From contig CM074700.1 in NCBI GenBank assembly GCA_037367355.1, positions 1,550,001-1,614,000 on the forward strand: a stretch of 64,000 bases of DNA. The letters are read 5' to 3'. The position numbers and the translations under genes were made by a program. The DNA is from Neoscytalidium dimidiatum (Eukaryota > Ascomycota > Dothideomycetes > Botryosphaeriales > Botryosphaeriaceae). The stretch's first letter is position 1. Each line of letters opens with the position of its first letter. Positions 45,918 through 57,383 of the stretch are shown here, one piece after another. The notes under the pieces are model-generated. The model was not told the DNA's origin. It was given only the letters and a program-made list of their open reading frames with translations, and searched no databases.

Positions 45918-47152
45918 TCAATATGTCGCCGCCAGTCTCTCTAGCAAATGGTCCTTCGCCGTAAGCACCGTTGCCCTATCACCTGCACCATCCTTCCCGC
46001 CCTTCTCCTTGACCACTCTGCTCGGTACCGGCACCAGCTTCGCGTCATCCACCGGATGGCAGAAATACGCAATGCTGTACCTGTCCTCGCCCACGCTCCC
46101 GCCCACCTCCTTGGGGAACACGACGCGATGCACGGTGCTCTTCAGCAAGCCGTCCGTCCAGTAACTGAGCAGATCGCCAATGTTGACCAGCGCGGGCGGC
46201 TGCGCCTCGTCGGCCGTCGGGTTCACGGGCACGGGCGCCCACGCGCCCGACGGGGTCAGGATCTCGAGCCCCGGCTGGCCGCGCGGCTGCTGGAACAGGA
46301 GGGTGACGCTGCCGTAGTCCGAGTGCGCGCCGGCGCGGATGTCGGTGCCGCCGTCGATCGGCGGCACCGAGGGGTAGTACAGGAGCCGGAGGATGGAGCC
46401 GGACGGCCCCGCGGCGCGGTCGTGCCGCGTGGCGAACCAGGCAGGGCCGCCTTCGGAGGAGGGGATCTCGAGGGCTTGGCCGAAGAGGCGGAGGAGGTGG
46501 TTGCACAGGGCGTGACAGCGCGATTGAAAGGTGCCGAGTTGGGATTCGTGGGGGCGGAGGGGGGATGGGAGCGGTTGCGGGGCATGGTTAGTGGAAGTGT
46601 ATTCGCCGATGTTGAAGGCCCTATTTCCGAATGTTTAAGAGGCGATCTGCCGTGTGGGGAGGAGGGAAGGTACGGACTCTTTGAAGTCACCTCGCTATGA
46701 ATGTGTCAGGACTGATGCTAAGGGTGGGGTGAAGTAGTAAGATACGAAGGTTAGGACATTAGTATAAATCAAATCATAAGCAAAGGTGGTCTGCGCGTGT
46801 ATCTGAGATGTCTACCTTTTGGCTTTTAGGGTCCAGAGTCTCGGTGTGCATGCCAACCCAGCCCTGATTCTTTTCCTTCTGATAAGAGCATTCTGCCTTC
46901 ACTTCGCGTGGCGACTTGAAAAATGACCGGGACTTGTGGAGTTAGAGCTGATACCTAGTGAGAGGAGGATCCAGAAGATACCAGGTCGAACACAGCGCGC
47001 ACGTCCTCCGGAGGCAGAATGTCACGATAATTGCTCACAAAGACAAAGCCATGGGTAGATGCGGCGTCCAGCAATTGCTTTGCAGCCTCGTCAGTGGAAA
47101 AAGAGACATCAATGACAGGAATGCTGGCGGTGGCTCCGTTTGACGTTGCCAT
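45918..47152 (-). CDS. 2-oxoglutarate/Fe(II)-dependent oxygenase, isopenicillin N synthase-like
   Basis: A soluble non-heme iron dioxygenase of the IPNS/ACC-oxidase type. Four minus-strand exons (46982-47152, 46816-46932, 46678-46694, 45918-46620) keep phase and give 335 aa. The third exon is only 17 nt and supplies the conserved GDFKE, continued in exon 4 as AFNIGEY; its donor is the weak GTCCGT. Introns are 49, 121 and 57 bp. The start block IPVIDVSFSTDEAAKQLLDA is the usual N-terminal DIOX_N sequence. Iron ligands are H201 and D203 (AHSDYG) and H266 (STVHR); R282-x-S284 (RYS) binds 2-oxoglutarate. The substrate is unknown. It is head-to-head with MKT1, and no biosynthetic cluster surrounds it, so a specialised-metabolism role is not shown. 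Confidence 0.85.
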
Positions 47153-47507
47153 ATCGAGTTCAGGATAATACGAGGGTGTGGGAATAGAGCGTGGCGTTGA
47201 GTCGCGGGCGGAAGTCCATCTCCCGTAGGGCTGACGCGCGCGGGCCAACTGGGCGGACTAACTAGCGCGTGTGTGCTGCCCTCCGCGCTGAGACACGCCG
47301 GCCATTGACCACGCAGCTCCACCAGCTCCTCCTCGACCCAGCTCCAGCGGCCTCCCAAAAACTCGCTTCGACCACTCCGCTGTCCCTCACTTCGCCGTCA
47401 CCCAGACGCGGGGTGCGTCGCTAACACGCATTCTCTCCTTAGTCTGCTGCTTGCCTCTAAAATTCCACCTCGCCCTCACTCCGTCTCCTCGACATCCCGA
47501 ATCCGCC
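47153..47507. promoter_or_regulatory. Bidirectional promoter, oxygenase and MKT1
   Basis: Only 355 bp lie between the start codons. The part next to MKT1 (about 47,380-47,500) is C/T-rich, as in the leaders of expressed fungal genes. Confidence 0.5.
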
Positions 47508-49790
47508 ATGATCTCCACGCAGGACGACTGGGCTGTCAACCTGGCTGAGCACTCCAAGCTCGATGAGCTTGCTGGCTGCTCTGTGGCTATCGACGCCGCC
47601 GACCACCTCAAACGCCTCCTCAACGATCCTCAATGGAAGGAGCCGCTGCTCCCCGCCCTCGGTGGTCTGCCTTTCTCTATGAAGCGCCTCGTACTCGACG
47701 ACCTGCAGCGCTGGAAGAACCACAACATCCACCCACTGTTTGTCTTCAATGGCTTGGATATCGGCAAGCGAGACAAGCTGTTCCGTACCTCAGATGAGGC
47801 GTCGCGCATTACCGCCGAAGCATGGGAGCTTTACAACCAGAGCGAGGCTGAACGCGCCGTCACTACTTTCGGCGAGGCTCGTACGTGACCCGACACGTAG
47901 AAGCCCTGGCTATATATTCACTGACAGGCTCCTCATACTGTAGCTTCCACTAGGGACGATGACTATCTGCGCAGCTTCCAGTCCTTGCTAAACGAGGCTG
48001 GCGCCGAATTCGTAGTCGCGCCGTACACTGCCTGGGGCCAGGTATTTTCTATAGACAAACCGCTGGAAAACAATTGGCTAATACCTCTGTAGCTTGCATA
48101 CCTCGAGAAAAACGCAAAGCACCTGTGGCAGGCAATTGCTGGCCCCTCTGAGCTACTGTTCTTCGATATCGATAAGGTCATAACCGCCTGGGATTGGGAC
48201 CGCGGCGAGTTTACATGGATGGGTAGGCGTCAATGCATGACCGACCTAGGCAACCTCGGCCCTGATCAATTTGTCGATGCGTGTTTGTTGGCAGGTTCTG
48301 AGCTTCTGCCGCCGCTTCCTATGCTGGAAGCCTCCCCTCGCAGGAATAAACCTAAGATCAGGAGTGCTGTCGAGATGATGATGTCGCTAGGTCGCACTGG
48401 CATGTCTGTCTGCCAGAATTACCAGGACGACCCGAAGCTTCGTTCCATGAACTACACCGATAAGTTCATGCGCGCCAAGATGTCCATTCAGCACCACATT
48501 GTCCTCACACTCGACGGAAAGGTCGAAGTCTTCAATAACGATTCGGCTCCCGGTGATATTCATGAGTTCATGAGCCAACGCCTTCCGGATGAGATCTATT
48601 TTTACCTGTCCAGAGGTGTCATCGGTTCGAGGGTTCTGACGATGCGCACTTCCGCTGAGATTGTTGAGATTGCACCGCTGGATGGAGGCGAGTCACAGGA
48701 ATATCGGGAGCTGGTGCGTGACCAACTGGTGCCGCTCAGAACCGCTACCATCTCCCTCCTGTCATCATCCCTACACCGCTTCTATCAGCACAAGGACGTA
48801 TCGCTCTACACATGGTTCGATCGTAACAACGCCAAGACGATCTCCATGAGAGAAGCACCGGACTTCCGACCCATTCTGAGTAACTGGAACGTGAAGGCGG
48901 CATTGATCCAAGAGAAGGTCAAACAGCTGGAGGGGGCGGAGACGATTGGCTTTGCGATTCAATCTCTGAAGGACCCTGAATTCGCCGCAAAGACAGTGAC
49001 CAAGAAGGACACCTCGAAACTTCTCAACGCTAGCGATGAGCTTCTGTACAATTCTGTGTGGCGCTTCCTTCAGCTGCGCGAATTTGTTGATGCAAAGCAC
49101 AACCTTACGCCTTGGGGTGAAGCCCTACACGCTGCTATCACGGCGCTTGGCGGCCGCTCCGAGTTGGAAGAGGCCGCTTTTGTCGCTATGGAACTCGTAC
49201 GTCTCAACATTCTGAACTCGAAGCCCATGTTCCCTACCTACGGAGGCCCGCCCATCCGTGGATCAGAGACAGACAAGCGGAACAACCTTCTGGTTTCTCG
49301 CGTCGCCTGTTTGGGTAAGCTACGACATAGGGCTATCGGCTTTACTGGTCCGCTGAGCAGGCATTTGCTGGGATACCACTCAGTCATCTCGTCGGTGCGC
49401 AGCTGCCTTCGCGATCTTGCTGAGGTTAGCCTAACGACCCTCCTTCTTAATGGTGATGCCGAGCGGGACCGCAGCGACTACACGGACCTCGGTATCAAGT
49501 TGCCCTTCTTACTTCCCAATGACTGTGCGATGGGTATCGCGGTGAAGTCTTACCTCGACGAACTTCACATTCAACCTGACCCTACGACTCCGGAGGCAAA
49601 GGCCAGCACCAAGACTCGTGCGGCTCGCGACTGGTTCCCCGAGAGTCTTGACCTATCAGGGGATCTTGATATTGCGTTCAAACTATGGGACGCTGTGTAC
49701 GCCGGTGTCAAGAAGGCCAGCGAGGCTGGTTTGGTGAAGGATGGTACGACATGGGATGAGGTGAACAAATGGCTGGCACCCAGGCGCTGA
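47508..49790 (+). CDS. MKT1: Mkt1, XPG-like post-transcriptional regulator
   Basis: In yeast, Mkt1 works with Pbp1 on translation and stability of selected mRNAs, including nuclear-encoded mitochondrial ones. Exons 47508-47880, 47944-48041 and 48093-49790 give 722 aa; introns are 63 and 51 bp, all GT-AG and in phase. The N-terminal XPG-like part has CSVAIDAADHLKRLL, LDDLQRWKNHNIHPLFVFNGLD and, in exons 2-3, AGAEFVVAPYTAWGQLAYLEK, followed by the XPG-I-like ELLFFDIDKVITAWDW. The middle (DQFVDACLLAGSELLPPLP) and the C-terminal part (ELLYNSVWRFLQLREFVDAKHNLTPWGEAL) match the Mkt1 family. Mkt1 proteins keep the nuclease fold but are not shown to be active nucleases. The start is the only ATG that includes the MISTQDDW leader. 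Confidence 0.9.
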
Positions 49791-50511
49791 AAATCGTCCT
49801 CGATGGGTGTATTCGGCATGCGGCATGATTGTATGATGACGGAGACAAGGGTTGCTGAAAACATCGTGGTTACGATTCGCTGGACGTTCTCGGAGAAAGT
49901 CAAGCGGGATGGGTAATGCAGGAAAGATCTGAGGGGAGTAATGAGCTCGTCGAGGGCATCGCCTGGGCTTGCTTACCCGGCGGACAAGCGATGAAGCGGG
50001 CACTATATAGGAGGAAAGCGGCATTCGTGGAGAGAAGAAATATCTGCAGTGAAACAGGAGACTATCAATGGAGATGCTGGAGAGAAAAGCATCATTGCTC
50101 AGTCTGGAGTGCTGTGCAACGGATGTCACGATGGCAACTAAGCCACAATAGTACACAATCAAAACTTTCAAGGCGAATAACGGTTGAAAAGAAAGTGAGC
50201 TGGAATCCCACAAAAATGGGCAAGCGACACGCTGCTGACAATATGTCTTCATCAATAATTTGGGCGTGCAGTCCACTCGGGTACTCTTGGTTGCCGGCAT
50301 CGGACAAGCCCCGAAACGGAGGGCCGGGTTGCGGCGAAACATCCACGTTCCCCGCGGTCAGCAACAACCGCGTCCATACATCCCACCTTGCCAACTGCAA
50401 ACGACCCTTTTCTCCGACCTAGAACCACCAATTCATTGTCAGCCCCCGCACAGATCGATTATATTCCTCGAACAGCCCTCTACCCCGCCTCTCATCAACT
50501 CTCTCCCAACA
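49791..50511. other. Intergenic region between MKT1 and HEM3
   Basis: About 720 bp containing the MKT1 3' end and the HEM3 promoter. A TATATA-like stretch occurs near 50,006, some 500 bp before the HEM3 start. Frames on both strands here are not protein-like. Confidence 0.45.
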
Positions 50512-51776
50512 ATGGCCACCGAAGGCAGCGAATTGGCCTCCGCGCCACCTGCGCAAGCAACATCCGCCGCCGGGTCCTCGGAGCTCTCTGTCGTTAATAT
50601 TGGCACACGGCGGTCAGTACTGGCGCGGGTACAAGCAGACCTCGTCGAGGCCGCGCTGAAGGATGCATGGCCGGAACGGAAATTTGCCATCCATGCCATG
50701 GCGACCATGGGCGACAAGAACCAGACGACGGCGCTGCACGAGTTCGGGGCGAAGAGCCTGTGGACACATGAGCTGGAGGCGCTGCTGGCGAAGGGAGAGC
50801 TGGATATGATCGTGCATTGTCTGAAGGGTGCGTCCTGCGTCTCTACTTCCAGTCTCGAAGGTCTTGAGCTTTTCAGCTGCTGTCTTTGCCGAGCGCGATG
50901 AAGGGATGAAGACCTCTGCACCCAGGAGCTGCAGAACACCTCAATCGCAGAGGTACTCCCCTTATAAGAGCTAACAGTATCTCCCGTCCAACAGACATGC
51001 CCACCCAGCTACCGCCCGGCATGAGCATCGGCGCCATCCTCCCCCGCGAAGACCCGCGCGACGCCTTCGTCCTGAAAGCCTCGCTGGCAGCCGACCCAAC
51101 CACGGCGGCCTCGCACGCCAAAATCTCGTCGCTGCCCCCGGGTTCCGTCATCGGCACGTCATCGCTGCGGCGGTCCGCGCAGCTCAAGCGGCGGTACCCG
51201 CACCTGCGCTTCGCCGACGTGCGCGGCAACGTCGGCACGCGCCTCGCCAAGCTCGACAGCACCGACCCGGACGCCGTGCAGTACACGGCGCTGATCCTGG
51301 CCGCGGCGGGCCTGAAGCGGCTGGGCCTGGAGGACCGCATCACCAGCTACCTGAGCGGCAAGGAGGGCGGCATGATGTACGCCGTCGGCCAGGGCGCGCT
51401 GGCCATCGAGGTGCGCGCCGACGACGCGGCCACGCTGGCGCTGCTGCGCTCCGTCGGCTGCGAGCGCACCGCCCGCGCGTGCCTGGCCGAGCGCAGCCTC
51501 ATGCGCACGCTCGAGGGCGGCTGCAGCGTGCCCATCGGCGTCGAGACGGACTGGGTTAGGGAGGACGGCGACGAGCTCGTGCTGCGCGCCATCGTGACGA
51601 GCCTGGACGGCTCCGAGGCCGCCGAGGTCGAGCTGACGGAGAAGATCGATAGCAGGGAGGCCGCGGACGAGTTCGGCAGGAAGGCCGCCGCTGCCCTGGT
51701 CGAGAGGGGCGCCGCGGCCATTCTGGAGAAGATCAACCTGAACAGGGAGATTGTTCAGAAGCAGGGCGATGCGTAA
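50512..51776 (+). CDS. HEM3: Porphobilinogen deaminase (hydroxymethylbilane synthase)
   Basis: It joins four porphobilinogen molecules into hydroxymethylbilane in heme synthesis, using a covalently bound dipyrromethane cofactor. Exons 50512-50827 and 50995-51776 (167-bp intron) give 365 aa. The intron splits the codon of the catalytic Asp, D106, in the motif LKDMPT (equivalent to Asp84 of the E. coli enzyme). Other marks are IGTRRSVLARVQADLV, PREDPRDAFV, GTSSLRRSAQLKRRYPHL, FADVRGNVGTRL, GQGALAIEVR and the cofactor Cys, C282, in EGGCSVPIGV. The first 25 residues are an Ala/Ser-rich extension, without an obvious organelle signal. The second exon is clearly more GC-ending than the first. The gene is intact. 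Confidence 0.95.
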
Positions 51777-52795
51777 CAGACGCGGGAGAGCATGGCGAAT
51801 CATGGATCAGAATGATCGAAAAGGAGAAGAGGCTGGTGGGGTAGGTGCTTGTCGTTCGCACGGCGCTACTGGGGCGCCATTCTTTCTCTTCGTTGTGGCA
51901 TCTGGCAGATATGGTTATGCACAGCACTACGGTTTTGATACGAGCATAAGACTGCATTTATGGCACTGGTCCGGAATTGCGGCGAACTGAGACGGATCAT
52001 ACGGTTTCTTCTTCTTCTTTTTATTCCAAAAAAAGGCGAACTGGATGAAAAGTTTGACATCAATATCAATCACATACCCCTCTCCAACAATTTGGTTTAT
52101 AATATGGACTTGGGAAGAGCTCTGTGTTACTCAGTCCTCTACTAGCAAGACGATGTTTTATAAGGAGCGAGACGGTTCTTTTTGATAGAGCAGAACCAGT
52201 GTCATCAGCCTGCTCCTCGCCAGTGCCCCCTGTCGTGCGTTTGCCTAGCCTATCTGCATCAGTGTGTTCAGAAACAAGCAGATTAGTGGCGATCCATCAC
52301 GAGCTGTCACTTCTACTCTTATAGTAGGCAAGACCGAATTTTTGCTAATGTATAGTAATACTGTGTGAACAGATTCAGAATTCTAACTCCGCCCGTGCTA
52401 TGTCATCCCAATGTGCTCATACCGTCTCTTTATCTGTGAAATCTTTCAAATTTTTTTTCTCTTGTGTGATCGTCTTTCGACTTTATCCTTCGACCGACGT
52501 ATAATCTCGTACTAATTCAAGCAATCCGTCATCCCCCTTCATGTCGGGGCTATCCGACAGAATATTCATAGAGAAAATGAAAAAAAAAAAAAACCAAAGA
52601 AGCGATATTACGTACTCGAAGCTAGTAGCAGCTTTTGGGTAAAAAAAAGGAGAGAGAAAACAAAGGCATCTGAAAAGTCCGCCCCACCGCCATATCATCA
52701 TCACCCGGTTTTTCTTCCAATCCATCTCATCTCATCTCATAACATCCGATCACATAACCTCTCGGGCCACTTTCCCCCCTTTCCCAAACCCCCCA
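51777..52795. other. Convergent 3' intergenic region
   Basis: HEM3 (+) and the antiporter gene (-) end towards each other across 1.0 kb. It is AT-rich, with A- and T-runs (for example near 52,580). No gene was seen. Confidence 0.5.
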
Positions 52796-55700
52796 CTACT
52801 TCCTGAACCACTTCAGTCCACTCGAACTCCTCTTATGATGTCCCTTCCCACCATTCCCACCGCTCTCCCCCTCGCCCTCCTTCTCGCCCTCCGCACCCTC
52901 ACCACCGCCCTCCTGCTGCTGCGTCGGCCTGGTCGGTTCCGCGAACCTGATGCCCGGCGTCTTCTGCTGCTTGGCGGCCTCCTCCTCCTCCTCCTTCTCC
53001 TTCTCCTTCTCCGCCCTCTTTCTCTCCTCCTCCTCCTCCTCCTCCTCCCTCTCCCTTTCTTCTTCCTCCCTTGCAATCTTCTCCTTCTCCTCGCGCTCCT
53101 TCTCGGCGATGACTGCCTTCGCCGCCCGCTTCTCCGCCGGCGGATGCCGCCTGATGCCCTTGCCGTCGTAGTCCTCCTCGCTCTCGCTATCCGTCGAGCT
53201 GTCGCCGCCGCCCAAGCCCAGCGCGCCCTCTCTCCTCCTGCGCTCGGCGGCGGTCTCGCCCTCGTCCAGGTGCGTCGGCTGTGCGTGCAGCTTGTCGCCC
53301 TTCTCCGTACGGCCGACGGCCTTTGCTGCGGCGCCGCGGCGGCTGTTGGAGGAGCCCTCCGTGCTGGGGCGGCCGAGCGGGCCGGCGGTGGCGGCGGCGG
53401 CAGGGGAGCGGGATGACGAGGCCGTGGCGGCGGTGCTGGTGGCCTGCTGACGGCGGCGGGCGGCAGCAGTGTCGCGGCCACCGAGCGCGTCGCGCACGCT
53501 GTGGAACGGCACCTCTTCGTCCTCCGAGTCGACGAGCGTCAGGCCCTCAGGGCCCTTGGGCGCGCGCTCCTTCGAGGCCGATATGCGGGCCGCGCCGCCC
53601 GTGGTGGGGTTTGACGCCTTGCGGCCACGTTGACCGCCGGCGCTGCTCTCGCCGCCAGGCACCTTTTGCTTGCTCGCGGCGCTGCGAGCGGCTGCCTCCT
53701 GCGCTTCGTCGCGTGCCTCCTCCTTGACGCGCTCGGGCACGTCGCTGTTCTCGACGAACTTGGTGCGCTGCTTGGGGTCCATCTGCTGTATTTGTTGGAT
53801 GAACTCGGCTTTGCTCATGCGGCGCCCTCCGGCGTTGACGGTGAAACGGATGTGCTCATCATCGCTCATCTCCTCCTGCATCCTCTTCTTCCTTTTCTCG
53901 TCGCGCGTACCCTTACCGCCCTCGGCAGATGTTTCACCGGTGTTTGCTACGGCTTCTGCATCGGGATGTGGCATGCCTAGGTAAGTACCCATGCGAGCGA
54001 GACGTTGACGCGTCTTATCGGTGACGGCACCCTCCTTGGTCTGTTTCGTCGAGTCTTGAGGAATGTCGTACTTCTTGATGACCTCGCCGTCCTCATCTTC
54101 GACGATGATCGTGTTGCCGAATTGGTACGCCAAGGCAGGCCCACGCTTCTTCTTCTGCGTTTGCTCGGGGTCAACCAGGCTCTGACGACGGTGCATCAGC
54201 TTGCCCATTGACCGCCAGTGCTTTTTCGGGTGTTCGGCAGCATCCTTGACTTCGTGAGCTATCTTTTGACCCTCGTCAGTATGCTGGTCATCCTCCGTCC
54301 GCGCAACGCCTCCTTCAATATCCTTGTCCTTCGCAAGTTTCCGTCCTTCTTCCTTGGCCTTCCGCTGAATCTCAGCCTTACTGTCTCCCTTGATATCCCG
54401 TACTGCCAATACGTTACCCTCCTCATCCTCGATGATAATTTGATCACCCTCCTGATACACTTCCTCCTCAGGAGATTGGATCTTGTCGATGTCGGGCGAT
54501 TCGTCGCTGTTCAGAGCAGTGGTCTCGGAATCCTCGCGGGCGGCTGAAGGAACGTCGGCAGGATCTTGTTCACGCCGTGCAGGTGTAATTGCGGACTGGC
54601 TGATTGGTCCACCAGGACCCATTCCATCCATCCTCCTACGCCTGGAAGGCCGACGGCTAGAAGACCGGCTTTGGACATCCTCGTCCTTCTTGTTTCGGAG
54701 GAAGTTGCGAGGAAAGTTGAAAGGCCCCTCACCACCGTAATCCCCCTTCTCGTCGTACGAAGAATCGGTCTCCGCCTCTCCTGGCCTGCGAAGGGACATG
54801 GAACTCTTCGAGCGAGATTGGATGCGCGGCAAACGATCCATCCAGGACGGTCCATCCTCGTTGGCTTGGGTGTAGGACAGGGTCAATGTCAAGGTGTTGA
54901 TGTGCTTGCCGAGTGTAAACACGGCAATGGAGGAACCATGGACGACAATGGAACAGATGACTAGAAAACATGTTATGGGCCATATCAGTTCGATGATATT
55001 GAGATGTGGGAATCCTTCGGGTGGTAGTTCAGCCAAAGGCGTCGTCTCTCCGGTTTCCAGCTCGGCACGCGCCAAAATGGCGACGAAAAGCGCACCGACT
55101 CCAATGGGTCCGAAGTGACCGGCGAAGAGCGCCTCACGGTAAGTCTTGATATCTGGAATGATAGGCTTCATGAGTATCATGATAGGAATCCGACGGAAGA
55201 GAAGGACAAGAATCGCGATGACGACAAGCCTCCATGGAGTGGTTCCGATGATGTTGGGCGCATTGAACTGCTCCCAGGGGATGATGGTTCCGAAGTAGAC
55301 GAAGAACGTCAAGTTGATAAGCAGATCGATCACGTTGGAAACGTGGGATTCCTCTGTCTTCTCCAAGAACCAGCCGTCGTTACTGAAGCCGACTCCGCAC
55401 GCGAATCCTATAAGCAAGTCATCCATACCGAGCAAACTACCCGAGCCCGCGCAGAAGAGTGCAAGGACGAAGTAGAACACCAAGAAACTCTCACGGTCAA
55501 TGAGATCGTGCTCGTGAGAATACCTAATGAGGCGCCTCGCGATGTAGCCAATGACAACACCATAGAAGGCACCGAATATACACTCGTACAAGATGGTATA
55601 ACAGAACCAGTGCAATGCCACCTCGTTGGGGTGGTGCTTGTAGCGAATGATGTAGACGGCCAGGTAGATGAAGGGGAAAGCCATGCCGTCGTTACAGCCC

Positions 55701-56221
55701 GACTCGGCGGACAGCAGGTCACGCAAGTGCTTCGGCACACGCTTCGCAAATTTGCCCTTACCGACGACTGAGGAAGCCAAGACGGGATCGGTCGCGGTGA
55801 CACAGGCGGCGATACAAAGGCTGTCCAGCCAATTGAGCCAATCACTCATCAGGCCCCAGATGAACAAACTCGTCACCAGCCAGCCGAAGGTCATGACCGG
55901 GATGAGCAGGGCGGTGACGGATCTCCAGTGGCGCTCCATGTACGCCCTTGGCAATTCGACACCGACGGCAAAACACTGGACGACCAGGACGATGCGGGAG
56001 AACTCCAGGGTGATTAGATCGGTGTTGCCCCATTCTAACGGATTGATCAGATTGGCAGCGTGGGGTCCGAATATGATGCCGCATATTGTAGCGACGGTGG
56101 CTTCGCCTATGTACAACCGCTCCTTGATCACTGAGGAGCAGAGCATGAAGAGCGAGGTGAAGCCGCCGAGGATGATGTACACCAAGTGCGGCTTGGTGAT
56201 TGACAAGTGTTCCCACGCCAT
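52796..56221 (-). CDS. NHA1: Nha1-type plasma-membrane Na+(K+)/H+ antiporter
   Basis: It exports Na+ and K+ in exchange for protons and so serves salt and pH tolerance. Single exon, 1141 aa, ATG at 56219-56221 giving MAWEHLSITKPHLVYII. Residues about 10-445 are the membrane domain with some 12 hydrophobic segments. Family marks are GIIFGPHAANLINP, FAVGVELPRAYMERHWRS, ATDPVLASSVVGKGKFA with the conserved Asp at about 147, and SGCNDGMAFPF with N177-D178, the ion-binding ND pair of this exchanger superfamily. The tail of about 695 residues is hydrophilic and is even longer than the long tail of yeast Nha1. It holds acidic repeats (QIIIEDEEGNVLAV) and ends in a Glu/Lys/Arg-rich predicted coiled coil before KRSSSGLKWFRK. 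The tail probably regulates the exchanger. Confidence 0.93.
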   Translation of the reverse strand: MAWEHLSITKPHLVYIILGGFTSLFMLCSSVIKERLYIGEATVATICGIIFGPHAANLINPLEWGNTDLITLEFSRIVLVVQCFAVGVELPRAYMERHWRSVTALLIPVMTFGWLVTSLFIWGLMSDWLNWLDSLCIAACVTATDPVLASSVVGKGKFAKRVPKHLRDLLSAESGCNDGMAFPFIYLAVYIIRYKHHPNEVALHWFCYTILYECIFGAFYGVVIGYIARRLIRYSHEHDLIDRESFLVFYFVLALFCAGSGSLLGMDDLLIGFACGVGFSNDGWFLEKTEESHVSNVIDLLINLTFFVYFGTIIPWEQFNAPNIIGTTPWRLVVIAILVLLFRRIPIMILMKPIIPDIKTYREALFAGHFGPIGVGALFVAILARAELETGETTPLAELPPEGFPHLNIIELIWPITCFLVICSIVVHGSSIAVFTLGKHINTLTLTLSYTQANEDGPSWMDRLPRIQSRSKSSMSLRRPGEAETDSSYDEKGDYGGEGPFNFPRNFLRNKKDEDVQSRSSSRRPSRRRRMDGMGPGGPISQSAITPARREQDPADVPSAAREDSETTALNSDESPDIDKIQSPEEEVYQEGDQIIIEDEEGNVLAVRDIKGDSKAEIQRKAKEEGRKLAKDKDIEGGVARTEDDQHTDEGQKIAHEVKDAAEHPKKHWRSMGKLMHRRQSLVDPEQTQKKKRGPALAYQFGNTIIVEDEDGEVIKKYDIPQDSTKQTKEGAVTDKTRQRLARMGTYLGMPHPDAEAVANTGETSAEGGKGTRDEKRKKRMQEEMSDDEHIRFTVNAGGRRMSKAEFIQQIQQMDPKQRTKFVENSDVPERVKEEARDEAQEAAARSAASKQKVPGGESSAGGQRGRKASNPTTGGAARISASKERAPKGPEGLTLVDSEDEEVPFHSVRDALGGRDTAAARRRQQATSTAATASSSRSPAAAATAGPLGRPSTEGSSNSRRGAAAKAVGRTEKGDKLHAQPTHLDEGETAAERRRREGALGLGGGDSSTDSESEEDYDGKGIRRHPPAEKRAAKAVIAEKEREEKEKIAREEEEREREEEEEEEERKRAEKEKEKEEEEEAAKQQKTPGIRFAEPTRPTQQQEGGGEGAEGEKEGEGESGGNGGKGHHKRSSSGLKWFRK

Positions 56222-56930
56222 GTTGACAGCTCTTGGCTAGTGCAGCCCTGCGCAACCACCTCTTGTGTACAGCAAAAAGAAAGCGCGGCGGTAACGACCG
56301 GCGGAGGCGTGGAGGAATCGCGGGTAGGTGGGTTATGTGCCAACGAAAACGGAGGGCGCGGTGAGGTGTGCGCCTTCAGTCGCTCTGCTCGCCGTGGGTA
56401 GGGATGCCGGACTTTGCTGCATGTAGTCGCTGGTCGCGCCCAGTCGCCGCTCCGAATGGCCTCACAGGGCGGTGTAGCAGGGGTGATTGAGGGACTCGAG
56501 GGCGCCTGCGGCGGTGACGGCGGTCTGGTGGTTTGCGGTGGCGTGGAGTTGTAGGACAGCGAATCTTCTGGAGAGCGCAGGGTGCTTGGAGGGCCCTGCG
56601 TGGCGGTAGCGAGGCGGGAATCTGCAGGTCGCACAGCAATGAGCCGGCTGTACGGTGCAACGAATGGTCTCTGGGGGCGGCGCTCTCACGGGTGAGGAGC
56701 TCGCGGGCGTGCGGCGAAAGAAGAAACGAAACGCGCGTGGGATCTCAATGTTTAACTAGATTCGGGGCCGTGGGCATACTTACATGGATGTTGCCGCTTC
56801 GGGTGACGCAGCTATCAAGCCCACCGCTCGGCCTTACTCGCTGGGCAATGACGGAGGTGCGCCCCGCCGCCCGATGTTCAGTGCGCGGGGACAGAGCCTC
56901 CTCGACGGCTGGCACGGCACGCACGCACGC

Positions 56931-56973
56931 TCGCTCTCTCTCTCTCTCTCGCTTTCTCGCTTTCTCGCTTCCT
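56931..56973. repeat. CT/CTCG microsatellite
   Basis: About nine CT units followed by three GCTTTCTC-like units, roughly 710-750 bp upstream of the antiporter start. Confidence 0.85.
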
Positions 56974-57366
56974 CCGCTCGCGGTCCCTCGATGTCGCTGC
57001 GCTCAGGGATGCGCCAAGCTGCCAAAGCACGATGCAGCGCAGCAAAGAACAGGTAAGCCGGCTTGGGTCAGATACGCGATCGAAACGGTGGAGCAGCGCC
57101 TCTGGGCTCATACTTGTATTCGTCCTCGCGTCCATGGCGCCGCTGCCCTCAGGCTCCGCGTCCGCTTGGCGGGTTTCTTAGCCCGAAGCCCTCCCAGTCT
57201 TGGCCTGCAGCCCGCCAGCAAATCGCGTGCGCCGACTGCTGACGGAATCTCCTCTGCCTTGCTCACGTCTGCGCAACAATCGAAAGCCCTCCGACGCAGC
57301 GAGAGCGCGAACCATCGCCGCTCCACTCCACTGACTCGGCTGGAATGCCGAGACGGCTGTGCGGAT

Positions 57367-57383
57367 CGCGCGCGCGCGCGCGC
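57367..57383. repeat. CG dinucleotide repeat
   Basis: A run of alternating C and G of about 17 bases, able in principle to form Z-DNA. Confidence 0.8.

Noticed and set aside
46621..46694. Frameshift in the 2OG oxygenase at GDFKE
   Set aside because: It looked one base out with the GTACCT donor, but the GTCCGT donor four bases earlier restores the frame and the family motif.
52835..53416. 193-codon plus-strand Leu-rich frame, looks like a membrane protein
   Set aside because: It is the complement of the Glu/Lys-rich antiporter tail; GAG and AAG codons read as CTC and CTT on the other strand.
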